Shown here: piece after piece, positions 16,623 to 25,412 of the stretch
How positions within the stretch are numbered: the first letter of the stretch is position 1
Layout: each line of letters begins with the position of its first letter
Assembly (NCBI RefSeq): GCF_000016825.1
Contig: NC_009513.1
Coordinates: 561,001 to 625,000 of the forward strand
Direction of reading: 5' to 3'
DNA: 64,000 bases
Source of the DNA: Limosilactobacillus reuteri subsp. reuteri
Lineage (GTDB): Bacteria; Bacillota; Bacilli; Lactobacillales; Lactobacillaceae
Position numbers and translations under genes: made by a program
The notes under the pieces: generated by a model
What the model was told of the DNA's origin: nothing
What the model saw: only the letters and a program-made list of their open reading frames with translations
The model's database searches: none

Positions 16623-17870
16623 GTGGATTTTAATCTTGCTCGTGGCGTGGACTTGCACATTATACCCACAAAACAATTTAAGATGAATCACGTCTTAATA
16701 GATTTTGCGACTCCGCAAACACCAACGAATGCTACTGCACGAAATTTATTGGCAAACCTATTAGAGACCAGCACGCATCGCTATCCAACACAGACGGCTT
16801 TGGCTCGTCAATTGGCATCTTTATATGGTGCCTATGTTAATTTATATGTTAACCGGCTGGGGACATTGCATACTGTCCGATTACGAGCGAGTTTTGTCAA
16901 TAATCGCTTTGTTGATGAAGATTTATTTGAAAAGATTAGTGGCTTAATAAATGAGATCATTTTCCATCCGCTAATCGATGACGGGGAATTTGATGGTCCT
17001 ACTTTTAGAATTCAATCTAATAATTTAAAAAGTGCGATAAAGTCTCTTTATGACGATAAACAATTTTTGGCTAATCAACGTCTTATGGACTTGTATTACC
17101 AAAATGATTCTGTAATGAAGGTACCTAGTTTCGGTCAAATTGCTGATCTTGAGAACTTAAATGCTAAAAGTTTAGTTTCAACGTATCATTCAATGATTAA
17201 TGAAGATAAAATTGATATTTTTGTGTTAGGTGACATTGATCCGATGCGTGCTCAGCAAGTTATTGCTAAGTTGCCTTTTGAAGATCGCGATATTGTTAAC
17301 AAGTCACCTTTATATCATCAAGCATTGTATGATCAAGTTCAGAGAAAAACAGAATATCAACAAGTAAATCAGGCAAAGTTAAATTTGGCATATTCTTTGC
17401 CTGTCTATTATCATGACGCCGATTACTATGCTGGCTTGGTTTTTAATGGACTTTTTGGTGGCACGCCATATTCAAAGCTTTTTACGAATGTCCGTGAAAA
17501 AGCTAGTTTAGCTTATTATGCTTCTAGCCGGCTTCTTCCATTCAATGGGATTGTAAGTGTTCAAACGGGAATTCAAGCGAGTGATCAAGAAAAAGTTCAA
17601 AATATGATTCAGGAACAATTAATCGCTTTACAAAATGGTGATTTTACTACTGAGACGCTAAGTGAAGTTCAAGATAGTTTGATTAACCAATACCGGGCAG
17701 GGCATGATTTGGCAAGTAATGTTTTGGAACAACAATTAGTTACCAAATTAGTTAATGAATCGGATAAGAACTTTATTACCGAAATAAAAAAAGTAACCGT
17801 AGCTGACGTTATGCGTGTTGCTAAACAGATGAAGCTTCAGGCAGTTTATTTATTAAGTGGTGAGAAATAA
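16623..17870 (+). CDS. yfmF: M16-family zinc-peptidase-like protein YfmF (probably inactive subunit)
   Basis: M16 peptidase-fold protein that pairs with YfmH. Bacillus YfmF/YfmH have been linked to EF-P modification. The 415-residue protein lacks the HxxEH zinc motif: the corresponding N-terminal helix reads LLANLLETSTHRYP with no metal His pair. C-terminal M16 similarity is clear (FNGLFGGTPYSKLFTNVREKASLAYYASS). It starts at GTG 16623 behind GAAGGGAG. In M16 heterodimers one subunit is usually the non-catalytic one, and this fits. A GCAGC/GCTGC repeat lies in the ~200 bases before it; I assign no function to it. Confidence 0.88.
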   Translation: MDFNLARGVDLHIIPTKQFKMNHVLIDFATPQTPTNATARNLLANLLETSTHRYPTQTALARQLASLYGAYVNLYVNRLGTLHTVRLRASFVNNRFVDEDLFEKISGLINEIIFHPLIDDGEFDGPTFRIQSNNLKSAIKSLYDDKQFLANQRLMDLYYQNDSVMKVPSFGQIADLENLNAKSLVSTYHSMINEDKIDIFVLGDIDPMRAQQVIAKLPFEDRDIVNKSPLYHQALYDQVQRKTEYQQVNQAKLNLAYSLPVYYHDADYYAGLVFNGLFGGTPYSKLFTNVREKASLAYYASSRLLPFNGIVSVQTGIQASDQEKVQNMIQEQLIALQNGDFTTETLSEVQDSLINQYRAGHDLASNVLEQQLVTKLVNESDKNFITEIKKVTVADVMRVAKQMKLQAVYLLSGEK

Positions 17871-17874
17871 TTAT

Positions 17875-19173
17875 ATGGATAGAGAAGTTTATCAAAATTT
17901 TAACCAGTCCATTTACCGTGAACAATTATCAAATGGTTTGAAAGTCCAGCTCTTACCAATGGAAGGCTACCATAAGACATATGCTATTTTAACAGCAGAT
18001 TTTGGTTCCATTGATAATCATTTTATACCGTACCATCAAAAGAAGGCGATTACTGTTCCAGACGGGGTTGCCCACTTCCTTGAACATAAAATGTTTGAGA
18101 AAAAAGATCATGATGCCTTTGACTTGTTCGGTAAACTAGGAGCTGATTCAAATGCCTTTACTAGTTTTACCCAAACAAGTTATCTTTTTTCGACGACCAG
18201 TAATCTCCATGAGAATTTAGATGTTCTATTGGATTTTGTTCAAGATCCATACTTTACTGCAGAAACGGTGAAGAAAGAGCAGGGAATTATTGGCCAAGAA
18301 ATTCAAATGTATGAGGATGACCCGAGTTGGCGGCTTTACTTAGGTATTTTAGGTAATTTGTACCCCAAAGATCCAATGCGGATTGATATTGCGGGAACGG
18401 TTGAATCAATCAGTCATATTACACCAGAAATTCTGATGGATAGTTATCGGACTTTCTATCAACCAACCAATATGAACCTTTTCCTTGTAGGACGCTTAGA
18501 TCCAGAAGAAACAATGGCATGGATCAAGCAAAATCAAGAACAAAAGATTTTCGCTCCCGCAGAGACACCCCAACGGTTATTTAGCCTGAACGATCCAACT
18601 GCGCATGATGTAATTCCATTCCGTTCATTAACGATGGATATTGTTCGTCCTAAAGTGATGGTAGGCTTACGAGGGACCAAGCAATTTGATGATGGTAAAG
18701 AACGGCTCCACTACAAATTAGCAATTGATCTTTTGTTAGATGTTTTGTTTGACGATACTTCAGATAACTATTTGCGTTTGTACAACAATGAAACATTGGA
18801 TGACACGTTTAGCTACAACTTTGAAATGCAACGGGGCTTTCATTTTGCGTACTTTAGCTCTGATACTGATCAGATGGAACGCTTTGCAGATGAGGTTATT
18901 GATATTCTTGAAAGTGCTGATCAGCAAATTGAAGCGGCGCGGACAAGGTTTGAGGGAATTAAAAAGGCAGAACTAGGGCGGTTAATTGGCTTATTAGATT
19001 CGCCAGAAGCAATTGCTAATCGTTATGCTGGAGACCTCTTTGCTGGCGCTAGCTTGATGGATGAGATAGCGACCTTGGAAACTATTACGATTGATGATCT
19101 TTATCAAGTTGCAAAAGAGTTTATTACTCCGCAAGGTATTTCGGTATACCAAGTTGTTCCGCAACATCAATAA
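17875..19173 (+). CDS. yfmH: M16-family zinc peptidase YfmH
   Basis: The presumed catalytic partner of YfmF. The 432-residue protein carries the inverted zinc motif HFLEH (in GVAHFLEHKMFEKKDHDAFD) and the downstream acidic helix QGIIGQEIQMYEDDPSW that supplies the third ligand. The longer frame opens with GTG GTG at 17857 inside yfmF, but the Shine-Dalgarno GGTGAG is placed for ATG 17875, 4 bases after the yfmF stop. Tight coupling supports a two-subunit complex. Confidence 0.9.
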   Translation: MDREVYQNFNQSIYREQLSNGLKVQLLPMEGYHKTYAILTADFGSIDNHFIPYHQKKAITVPDGVAHFLEHKMFEKKDHDAFDLFGKLGADSNAFTSFTQTSYLFSTTSNLHENLDVLLDFVQDPYFTAETVKKEQGIIGQEIQMYEDDPSWRLYLGILGNLYPKDPMRIDIAGTVESISHITPEILMDSYRTFYQPTNMNLFLVGRLDPEETMAWIKQNQEQKIFAPAETPQRLFSLNDPTAHDVIPFRSLTMDIVRPKVMVGLRGTKQFDDGKERLHYKLAIDLLLDVLFDDTSDNYLRLYNNETLDDTFSYNFEMQRGFHFAYFSSDTDQMERFADEVIDILESADQQIEAARTRFEGIKKAELGRLIGLLDSPEAIANRYAGDLFAGASLMDEIATLETITIDDLYQVAKEFITPQGISVYQVVPQHQ

Positions 19174-19271
19174 ACTAAACTTTTCCTATAGATTTATTCC
19201 GATAAGCTAATATATAATTGAGCATGATATAATATCCAAGAGTAAAGATAAATGAAAATGGAGATAGAATA

Positions 19272-20309
19272 ATGAGTGAGAACGAGAACGATCAAAAACG
19301 ACTTGAAATCGGTAAAATTTTACGAAAAGCACGGGAAGAAAAGGGCTATACCCTTGATGACCTTCAACAAATGACTAAGATTCAAAAGCGGTATTTAATC
19401 GCGATTGAAGATGAAAATTTTGATGAACTTCCTGGTGACTTTTATGTTCGTGCGTTCATTAAGCAATATGCCAATACGGTAGGCTTAGATGGTAATGAAT
19501 TATTGCAAAAATATGATGATCAATTACCACAGACTAAAACGGAAGAGTATTCCGATCATTTAGCTCAAGCGGTTGAAACTCGTGCGAACCAACGGAAGAC
19601 GGTTAGCGGGAGCGTAGACAAGGTTCGTAACTACATGCCAACGATTATTATTGCTTGTGTGATTGTTTTAGTGTTGGCAGCGATTTGGATTACGGCCATT
19701 GCTCGCAACCATCGCGATTCCTCTACACGGATTGATAATAGTTCGGTATCTGTTTCTGGAGAGAGTCGTAAGAAAGCCGCTACCTCTGCTAAAAAAGCAA
19801 GTACAAAGCAGAGCAAATCGACAGCAATCAAGCTCCAAGAAGCACCTAATCGGAATGACACAAGCGTTACTTATACAGCAAGTCAACTTACTAAAGACAC
19901 AACGCTACAAATTGAACCAAGTGATCGTTCATGGATGCAGGTAAGGGCAAATAATAATGACTTATTAAACAAAACTTTGAATAACAATGAAAAAACTAGT
20001 GTAAAAATAAGTCGTGATACAACTTCATTAGTAATTACGGTCGGCAATGCTCGAGCAACAAAGTTAAAGCTCGGTAATCAAGAAATCTACTTTACTAATA
20101 ATGGCCGTTACCAAAACACGCGGAATGTAACGATTAACTTTGGTAATGCCCAAACAAGCAGCAGTTCAGCAAGTCAGTCAGCAAATAGTTCAAGTCAAGC
20201 TTCTTCATCCTCGGCTCGTCCTAATAATGCTACGCAACCATCTGCTGCTAATAATAACAGTCGTCCTCAGACAAGTGCTAGTCAGCAAAATAATCAACCA
20301 ACTCGTTAA
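19272..20309 (+). CDS. rodZ: RodZ-like membrane protein with N-terminal helix-turn-helix (YmfM)
   Basis: RodZ tethers MreB to the membrane and helps rod-shape maintenance. The 345-residue protein has an HTH_25 domain at about residues 10-75 (ILRKAREEKGYTLDDLQQM), one membrane helix at about 122-142 (TIIIACVIVLVLAAIWITAIA), a periplasmic-side DUF4115-type beta domain near 215-290 (EPSDRSWMQVRANN) and a C-terminal tail of ~50 residues very rich in Ser, Asn, Gln and Ala. In Bacillus too it lies between ymfF/ymfH-type genes and pgsA. Confidence 0.9.
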   Translation: MSENENDQKRLEIGKILRKAREEKGYTLDDLQQMTKIQKRYLIAIEDENFDELPGDFYVRAFIKQYANTVGLDGNELLQKYDDQLPQTKTEEYSDHLAQAVETRANQRKTVSGSVDKVRNYMPTIIIACVIVLVLAAIWITAIARNHRDSSTRIDNSSVSVSGESRKKAATSAKKASTKQSKSTAIKLQEAPNRNDTSVTYTASQLTKDTTLQIEPSDRSWMQVRANNNDLLNKTLNNNEKTSVKISRDTTSLVITVGNARATKLKLGNQEIYFTNNGRYQNTRNVTINFGNAQTSSSSASQSANSSSQASSSSARPNNATQPSAANNNSRPQTSASQQNNQPTR

Positions 20310-20336
20310 TATAAGAGGACTAAAGGAGTTAGAACA

Positions 20337-20924
20337 TTGAATTTACCAAATAAACTAACTGTTATACGTTTAATTATTATTCCCTTTTTCTTATTATTAA
20401 TGGTTCTGCCATTACAAAGCTGGGGAGCTGTAAGTTTTTGGGGAGCAACTATCCCGATGGCTCAGCTTATTGCTGCTATTTTATTTATTGCAGCAACAAT
20501 TACTGATAATCTTGATGGACAAATTGCGCGACGGCACCATCTTGTAACTAATTTTGGGAAATTTACGGATCCACTTGCTGATAAGTTGCTTGTTATGACT
20601 GCATTTATCGTTTTAACTGGAAATGGTGTTGTTCCATCATGGGTAACTTCAATCATTATTTGGCGAGAATTATCTGTTACGGGCTTACGCTTATTGTTAG
20701 TGGAACAAGACGGGGTAGTATTAGCTGCTAAAATGCCGGGGAAGATTAAGACAACTACTCAGTTTATTGCAATTATCTTCTTACTCTTAAATAATGTTAT
20801 TTTTGCTATTTGGAATATTCCATTTGGTCAAATTATGTTATATATTTGCTTGTTCTTTACTATTTATTCTGGAGTGGATTACTTCATTCAGGGACGCGAT
20901 GTCTTTTCGGATGGATTTAAATAG
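20337..20924 (+). CDS. pgsA: CDP-diacylglycerol--glycerol-3-phosphate 3-phosphatidyltransferase
   Basis: Makes phosphatidylglycerol phosphate, the first step to phosphatidylglycerol and cardiolipin. The 195-residue membrane protein carries the CDP-alcohol phosphatidyltransferase motif DG-x2-AR-x8-G-x3-D-x3-D as DNLDGQIARRHH followed by NFGKFTDPLADK near residues 60-85, and five to six hydrophobic segments. It starts at TTG 20337 behind AAAGGAG; no in-frame ATG precedes the conserved LPNKLTVIRLI. Confidence 0.95.
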   Translation: MNLPNKLTVIRLIIIPFFLLLMVLPLQSWGAVSFWGATIPMAQLIAAILFIAATITDNLDGQIARRHHLVTNFGKFTDPLADKLLVMTAFIVLTGNGVVPSWVTSIIIWRELSVTGLRLLLVEQDGVVLAAKMPGKIKTTTQFIAIIFLLLNNVIFAIWNIPFGQIMLYICLFFTIYSGVDYFIQGRDVFSDGFK

Positions 20925-20930
20925 GATATG

Positions 20931-20976
20931 GAGGGTGAGAAAAAACTTTTGTTTTTTCTCACCCTCATGTTTTTTA
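20931..20976 (+). terminator. Terminator of pgsA
   Basis: A perfect 16-base inverted repeat (GAGGGTGAGAAAAAAC / GTTTTTTCTCACCCTC) encloses TTTT, followed by ATGTTTTTT. Strong intrinsic terminator, so cinA needs its own promoter. Confidence 0.95.
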
Positions 20977-21016
20977 TATTCATAGTTTTAAGATTTTAGT
21001 GAAAATGACTATACTT

Positions 21017-21030
21017 TACGTATATATATT
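21017..21030 (+). promoter_or_regulatory. Candidate competence promoter element ahead of cinA
   Basis: TACGTATATATATT matches the radC/comGA element at 10 of 14 positions, including the CGTAT core, and TACGTATA differs from the streptococcal ComX box TACGAATA at one base. It ends 18 bases before the cinA ATG. The AT-rich setting makes chance matches possible. Confidence 0.35.
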
Positions 21031-21048
21031 AATAGGGGATGGAGTTTT

Positions 21049-22296
21049 ATGGATGCAGAAATTATCTCAGTAGGAACTGAAATAGTCCTTGGACAAATAA
21101 TTAATACCAATGCCGCGTACTTAGCTAACAGACTAACCCAACTTGACTTACCGGCTACCTATCAAACAACTGTTGACGATCAATCACAGAGGTTAGAGCG
21201 TGTTATTAATCACGCTTTGACTCGTGCTCAATTAGTTTTTGTTTGCGGGGGTCTTGGACCAACTGCAGATGATATTACGATGCCTACAGTTGCTAAAACC
21301 CTAGGGAAAGAGTTGCAGACTGACGAAGAACACTGGAAATGGATTCAAAAAACATTTGAACAACGACAAATAAAAATGGAACCAGAGAATATTCGTCAAG
21401 CCCAGTATCCACGAGGAGGAGAGCCGCTTGCTAATCCTGTGGGGCTTGCTCTAGGATGTTGGTATGAAACTAAGGGTAAAGTTGTGGTTGTCTTACCAGG
21501 ACCACCCGCCGAATTTAAGGCAATGGTTGAAAAGAGCCTGGTTCCTAAACTCCAGCAATATTTTCAAACAAGAAAACAAATTACTAGTCGGACATTAAAC
21601 TTTTTAGGGCGGCCGGAGTCACAATTAATGGATGAAATTGAAGGTGCTACTAACGATATCCCAGGGATAAGCATTACTTCTTATGTTCAACCAACGGCAA
21701 TCCAGGTTCGGCTCACCGTACGTGACTTACCAGTGATTGAAGCTGAAGAAAAAATTGATCAGGCACAAAAAGCAATTCTTGCAGTTGAAGAACCGTTTTT
21801 CTTTGGAGTGGGGGATGACCTTACACTTGCCAAAGTCGTCGTTGAACAATTAAAAAAGCGCGGGTGGAAATTGACAGCAGCAGAAAGCTTAACAGGGGGG
21901 ATGTTCCAAAGTGCTATTTGTTCCGTACCAGGAGCCTCGACTGTTTTTAATGGTGGTTTTGTTACCTATGCTGCTAGTGCAAAGGAAAAGTTATTAGGAA
22001 TTCCCCACGCCACGATTGACCGGTATGGGGTAGTAAGCTCTGAAACTGCTGCGACAATGGCTGAAGGGTGTCAACGAAAATTAAATGTTGAAGTTGGAAT
22101 TGGCTTTACTGGTGTGGCAGGTCCAGATATGCTAGAAGGACAACCGGCAGGGACAGTCTGGATTGGACTAGCAATGAAGGGGCGCTCAACTAAAACCGTT
22201 CAATTACATCTTGCATCCTATGTTGGAAGACAGGCGATTCGTACATTAAGTGTTCAGTATGGACTTCAATTAATTTACCATGAACTAAAAAAATAA
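21049..22296 (+). CDS. cinA: Competence/damage-inducible protein CinA
   Basis: Two-domain protein: an N-terminal molybdopterin-binding-like (COG1058) domain and a C-terminal nicotinamide-nucleotide amidohydrolase (PncC) domain. In streptococci it brings RecA to the membrane during transformation and is co-transcribed with recA. The 415-residue protein shows VGTEIVLGQIINTNAAYLA at the N-terminus, VCGGLGPTADDITMPTVAKTL, and in the C-terminal domain AAESLTGGMFQSAICSVPGAS and GFTGVAGPD. ATG 21049 follows GGGGATGGAG. recA starts 89 bases after it. Confidence 0.95.
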   Translation: MDAEIISVGTEIVLGQIINTNAAYLANRLTQLDLPATYQTTVDDQSQRLERVINHALTRAQLVFVCGGLGPTADDITMPTVAKTLGKELQTDEEHWKWIQKTFEQRQIKMEPENIRQAQYPRGGEPLANPVGLALGCWYETKGKVVVVLPGPPAEFKAMVEKSLVPKLQQYFQTRKQITSRTLNFLGRPESQLMDEIEGATNDIPGISITSYVQPTAIQVRLTVRDLPVIEAEEKIDQAQKAILAVEEPFFFGVGDDLTLAKVVVEQLKKRGWKLTAAESLTGGMFQSAICSVPGASTVFNGGFVTYAASAKEKLLGIPHATIDRYGVVSSETAATMAEGCQRKLNVEVGIGFTGVAGPDMLEGQPAGTVWIGLAMKGRSTKTVQLHLASYVGRQAIRTLSVQYGLQLIYHELKK

Positions 22297-22297
22297 A

Positions 22298-22311
22298 CGA
22301 ACTTTTGTTCA
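22298..22311 (+). promoter_or_regulatory. LexA (DinR) SOS box ahead of recA
   Basis: CGAACTTTTGTTCA matches the Gram-positive SOS box CGAACnnnnGTTyG in all but the last base. It lies one base after the cinA stop and just upstream of the recA promoter, so recA is likely LexA-repressed and DNA-damage induced. Confidence 0.85.
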
Positions 22312-22319
22312 CTTTTTTC

Positions 22320-22347
22320 TTGTTTTTTTGGCTAAAACTGTTATTAT
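22320..22347 (+). promoter_or_regulatory. Promoter of recA
   Basis: TTGTTT (22320-22325), a 16-base spacer and TATTAT (22342-22347) with an extended TG (22339-22340). It starts 9 bases after the LexA box. Confidence 0.65.
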
Positions 22348-22385
22348 TAGTTATCGGATAAACCGTAAAAAAGGAGGAATTTGAT

Positions 22386-23474
22386 TTGGCTGACCAACGA
22401 AAAGCAGCATTAGATGTTGCTATCAGAAAGATCGAAAAGAACTTCGGTAAGGGTTCTATTATGCGAATGGGTGATGCCACTGATATGAAGGTTGCTTCAG
22501 TTTCTAGTGGTTCCCTTGCTATTGACAAGGCACTTGGAATTGGTGGATATCCTCGTGGTCGGATAGTTGAAATTTATGGTCCTGAAAGTTCTGGTAAGAC
22601 TACTGTAGCATTGCATGCAGTTGCAGAAGTACAACGGCAAGGCGGGACAGCAGCCTATATTGATGCCGAAAATGCTCTTGATCCTCAATATGCAGAAGCC
22701 TTAGGTGTTAATATTGATGACCTATTGCTTTCGCAGCCTGATAGTGGTGAAGAAGGATTAGAAATTGCTGATGCATTGATTTCAAGTGGAGCAGTTGACT
22801 TAGTAATTGTTGATTCGGTTGCAGCATTAGTTCCTCGTGCTGAAATTGATGGTGATATGGGTGATACCCATGTTGGATTACAAGCTCGTTTGATGTCTCA
22901 GGCTCTTCGGAAGCTTTCCGGTGAAATTAATAAGACAAAGACAATTGCTATCTTTATTAACCAAATCCGTGAAAAAGTGGGAGTGATGTTTGGTAACCCT
23001 GAAACAACAACTGGTGGACGGGCACTTAAATTTTACTCAACTATCCGGATGGAAATTCGTCGTGCGGAACAAATTAAGAATGGTACGGATGTTATTGGAA
23101 ATAAAGCTAAAGTAAAGATTGTTAAAAATAAGGTTGCTCCGCCATTCAAACGTTGTGAAGTTGACATTATGTATGGTGAGGGGATTTCTAAGACTGGTGA
23201 ATTGCTAGATATGGCAGTTGAAAACGATCTTGTTGATAAGAGCGGTGCCTGGTACTCATATGGTAGCGAACGTATTGGGCAAGGTCGTGAAAATGCTAAA
23301 AAGTGGCTTAAGGAACATCCAGACAGCATGAATGAATTAATGGATAAAGTTCGTGTTGCAAATGGAATGGAACCGTTAAATGAAAAGTCAACGAAAGAAA
23401 CTGCTGATGATAAAGCCAGTGGTAAGACCGGTGAAAATAAACAAGAAACAATTGAAGAAGCAAGTAAAGAATAA
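22386..23474 (+). CDS. recA: Recombinase RecA
   Basis: Central homologous-recombination protein: filament on ssDNA, strand exchange, and LexA co-protease. The 362-residue protein has Walker [10 protein letters not shown] near residue 65, the [22 protein letters not shown] region (Walker B and L1) and the L2 loop [22 protein letters not shown]. The C-terminal ~40 residues are a charged, Lys/Glu/Asp-rich tail. It starts at TTG 22386 behind a full AAGGAGGAA; the [11 protein letters not shown]-terminus is standard. Confidence 0.98.
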   Translation: MADQRKAALDVAIRKIEKNFGKGSIMRMGDATDMKVASVSSGSLAIDKALGIGGYPRGRIVEIYGPESSGKTTVALHAVAEVQRQGGTAAYIDAENALDPQYAEALGVNIDDLLLSQPDSGEEGLEIADALISSGAVDLVIVDSVAALVPRAEIDGDMGDTHVGLQARLMSQALRKLSGEINKTKTIAIFINQIREKVGVMFGNPETTTGGRALKFYSTIRMEIRRAEQIKNGTDVIGNKAKVKIVKNKVAPPFKRCEVDIMYGEGISKTGELLDMAVENDLVDKSGAWYSYGSERIGQGRENAKKWLKEHPDSMNELMDKVRVANGMEPLNEKSTKETADDKASGKTGENKQETIEEASKE

Positions 23475-23489
23475 ATAATAATATTTGAA

Positions 23490-23548
23490 GTTGAAATTCC
23501 CTAATTTTTTAGCATTAATAGCTGAATATTAGGGATTTCCCTTTTTAT
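23490..23548 (+). terminator. Terminator of recA
   Basis: GGGAATTTC-like arms (AAATTCCCTAAT and ATTAGGGATTT) form an imperfect hairpin with a long loop, followed by CCCTTTTT. Confidence 0.7.
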
Positions 23549-23581
23549 GCTGGCTGTTTAAGCAATTGATAAATTCAATAG

Positions 23582-23610
23582 TTGACACCTTAGTGTGGCA
23601 AGATTAAAAT
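23582..23610 (+). promoter_or_regulatory. Promoter of rny
   Basis: TTGACA (23582-23587), 17-base spacer, TAAAAT (23605-23610), 87 bases before the rny start. Confidence 0.8.
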
Positions 23611-23697
23611 TTAACTTGTGTGATGTTTTTTTGACGTTACACGGTGAAATTAATTTATTCATACCAACAACATAATAGTTGAAGCGGAGGTGAAATA

Positions 23698-25251
23698 GTG
23701 AAAATTTTAATGTTCGCCGCGCTTGCTATGGTTGTCGGAATTATTGTCGGCTATGTAATTCGCAAGGTTTCATATGAAAAACAAGTTGCAGAAGCACATA
23801 ATGATGCTAAAGGTATTATTTCTAAAGCAAAACAAGAAGCAGTAACGGCGAAAAAAGAAGCTATTTTAGAAGCGAAAGAAGAGAGTCATCAATACCGCGA
23901 GAGAGTGGAAGATGAGTTAAAACAGCGGCGGAGTGAGGTCCAACGACAGGAAGACCGATTACTCCAACGAGAGGCTTCTTTAGATCATAAGGATAGCGCT
24001 CTAGAAAAAAGAGAGAATGCAGTTGGCGTTCGTGAACGTAAATTAGATCAAGAAAAAGAGCAGCTTCATCAATCAAAGGAACAAGCAGAAGCCTTAATTG
24101 AACAACGCAAACAAGAAGTTGAAAAAGTCGCTCAAATGTCACAAGAAGATGCTAAGCAGTTATTATTATCTGAAGTAAAAGAACAGTTAAAAACTGAACG
24201 AGCAGTAATGATTCGTGACAGTGAACAAGAAGCGGAACTTTCTGCAGAACGTAATGCAAAGAAATTAATTGTTGAAGCAATTCAACGTAGTGCTGCGGAT
24301 GTTGTCTCAGAGACGACTGTTTCGGTTGTTAATCTTCCTAATGATGATATGAAGGGAAGAATAATTGGTCGTGAAGGTCGAAATATTAGAACTTTAGAGA
24401 CGTTAACAGGTATTGATTTGATTATTGATGATACGCCAGAAGCTGTCGTATTGAGCGGCTTTGATCCTGTACGACGTGAGATTGCTAAGATCGCGCTTGA
24501 AAAATTAATTCAAGATGGTCGTATTCATCCTGCACGAATTGAAGAAGCAGTTGATAAGGCTCGTAAGCAGATGGATACTCAACTACGGGAGACTGGTGAG
24601 CAAGCATTGTTTGATCTAGGAATTCATTCAATGCATCCAGACCTAATTAAGACGGTCGGAAGAATGAAGTACCGGACTAGTTACGGTCAAAATGTCTTAG
24701 ACCACTCAATCGAAGTTGCTAAGTTAGCCGGAATTATGGCTGCTGAACTTGGGGAAGATGTTACATTAGCAAAACGTGCTGGACTCCTCCATGATATTGG
24801 GAAGGCAATTGATCATGAAGTTGATGGTTCACATGTTGAGTTAGGTGTAGAACTAACCCGCAAGTATAAAGAAAATAAAGTGGTTATCAATACGATTGCC
24901 TCTCACCATGGAGATGTCCCTGCTAATTCTGTAATTGCTGTTCTTGTACAAGCAGCAGATGCAATTTCAGGGGCCCGTCCTGGTGCACGAAGCGAGTCAT
25001 TAGAACAATACATTCAACGTTTAAAGAAACTAGAAAGCATAGCAAACAGTTATGATGGTGTCGACCATAGTTATGCAATTCAAGCTGGTCGAGAACTTCG
25101 CGTGATTGTCAAACCGAAGAAGATTTCTGATTTGCAGGCAACAACTTTGTCACATGATATTAAGAACAAAATTGAAAAGCAATTAGAATATCCAGGACAT
25201 ATTAAAGTAACCGTTATTCGGGAAGTTCGAGCAGTTGATTATGCTAAATAA
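23698..25251 (+). CDS. rny: Ribonuclease Y
   Basis: Membrane-anchored endoribonuclease that starts mRNA decay in many Firmicutes. The 517-residue protein has one N-terminal membrane helix (residues ~3-22), a long coiled coil to ~residue 190 rich in Glu, Lys and Gln, a KH domain ([15 protein letters not shown]) and an HD domain ([10 protein letters not shown], then HHGDVPANS). It starts at GTG 23698 with GCGGAGGTG in front. Single-gene transcription unit with its own promoter and terminator. Confidence 0.97.
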   Translation: MKILMFAALAMVVGIIVGYVIRKVSYEKQVAEAHNDAKGIISKAKQEAVTAKKEAILEAKEESHQYRERVEDELKQRRSEVQRQEDRLLQREASLDHKDSALEKRENAVGVRERKLDQEKEQLHQSKEQAEALIEQRKQEVEKVAQMSQEDAKQLLLSEVKEQLKTERAVMIRDSEQEAELSAERNAKKLIVEAIQRSAADVVSETTVSVVNLPNDDMKGRIIGREGRNIRTLETLTGIDLIIDDTPEAVVLSGFDPVRREIAKIALEKLIQDGRIHPARIEEAVDKARKQMDTQLRETGEQALFDLGIHSMHPDLIKTVGRMKYRTSYGQNVLDHSIEVAKLAGIMAAELGEDVTLAKRAGLLHDIGKAIDHEVDGSHVELGVELTRKYKENKVVINTIASHHGDVPANSVIAVLVQAADAISGARPGARSESLEQYIQRLKKLESIANSYDGVDHSYAIQAGRELRVIVKPKKISDLQATTLSHDIKNKIEKQLEYPGHIKVTVIREVRAVDYAK

Positions 25252-25271
25252 ACTGATTTTTCAGTTCCTAT

Positions 25272-25304
25272 AAAGAGGCTGGGTATAACCTTCAGTCTCT
25301 TTAT
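25272..25304 (+). terminator. Terminator of rny
   Basis: AAAGAGGCTG pairs with CAGTCTCTTT (one G-T pair) around an 11-base loop. The T-run is short. Confidence 0.75.
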
Positions 25305-25337
25305 TATTTTAAATAACATCCATCATTAACAGAGATC

Positions 25338-25366
25338 TTGCAGTAAATTTAGACAAAAAATATAAT
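25338..25366 (+). promoter_or_regulatory. Promoter of the mutSL operon
   Basis: TTGCAG (25338-25343), 17-base spacer, consensus TATAAT (25361-25366), 46 bases before mutS. Confidence 0.8.
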
Positions 25367-25412
25367 TAGTTTATTATTAACATTAAAAAATATATTAACG
25401 GGGTGAAACTTA

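Noticed and set aside
18740..18976. Second open frame on the + strand inside yfmH
   Set aside because: A shadow in another frame of a gene with clear M16 similarity; no ribosome site.
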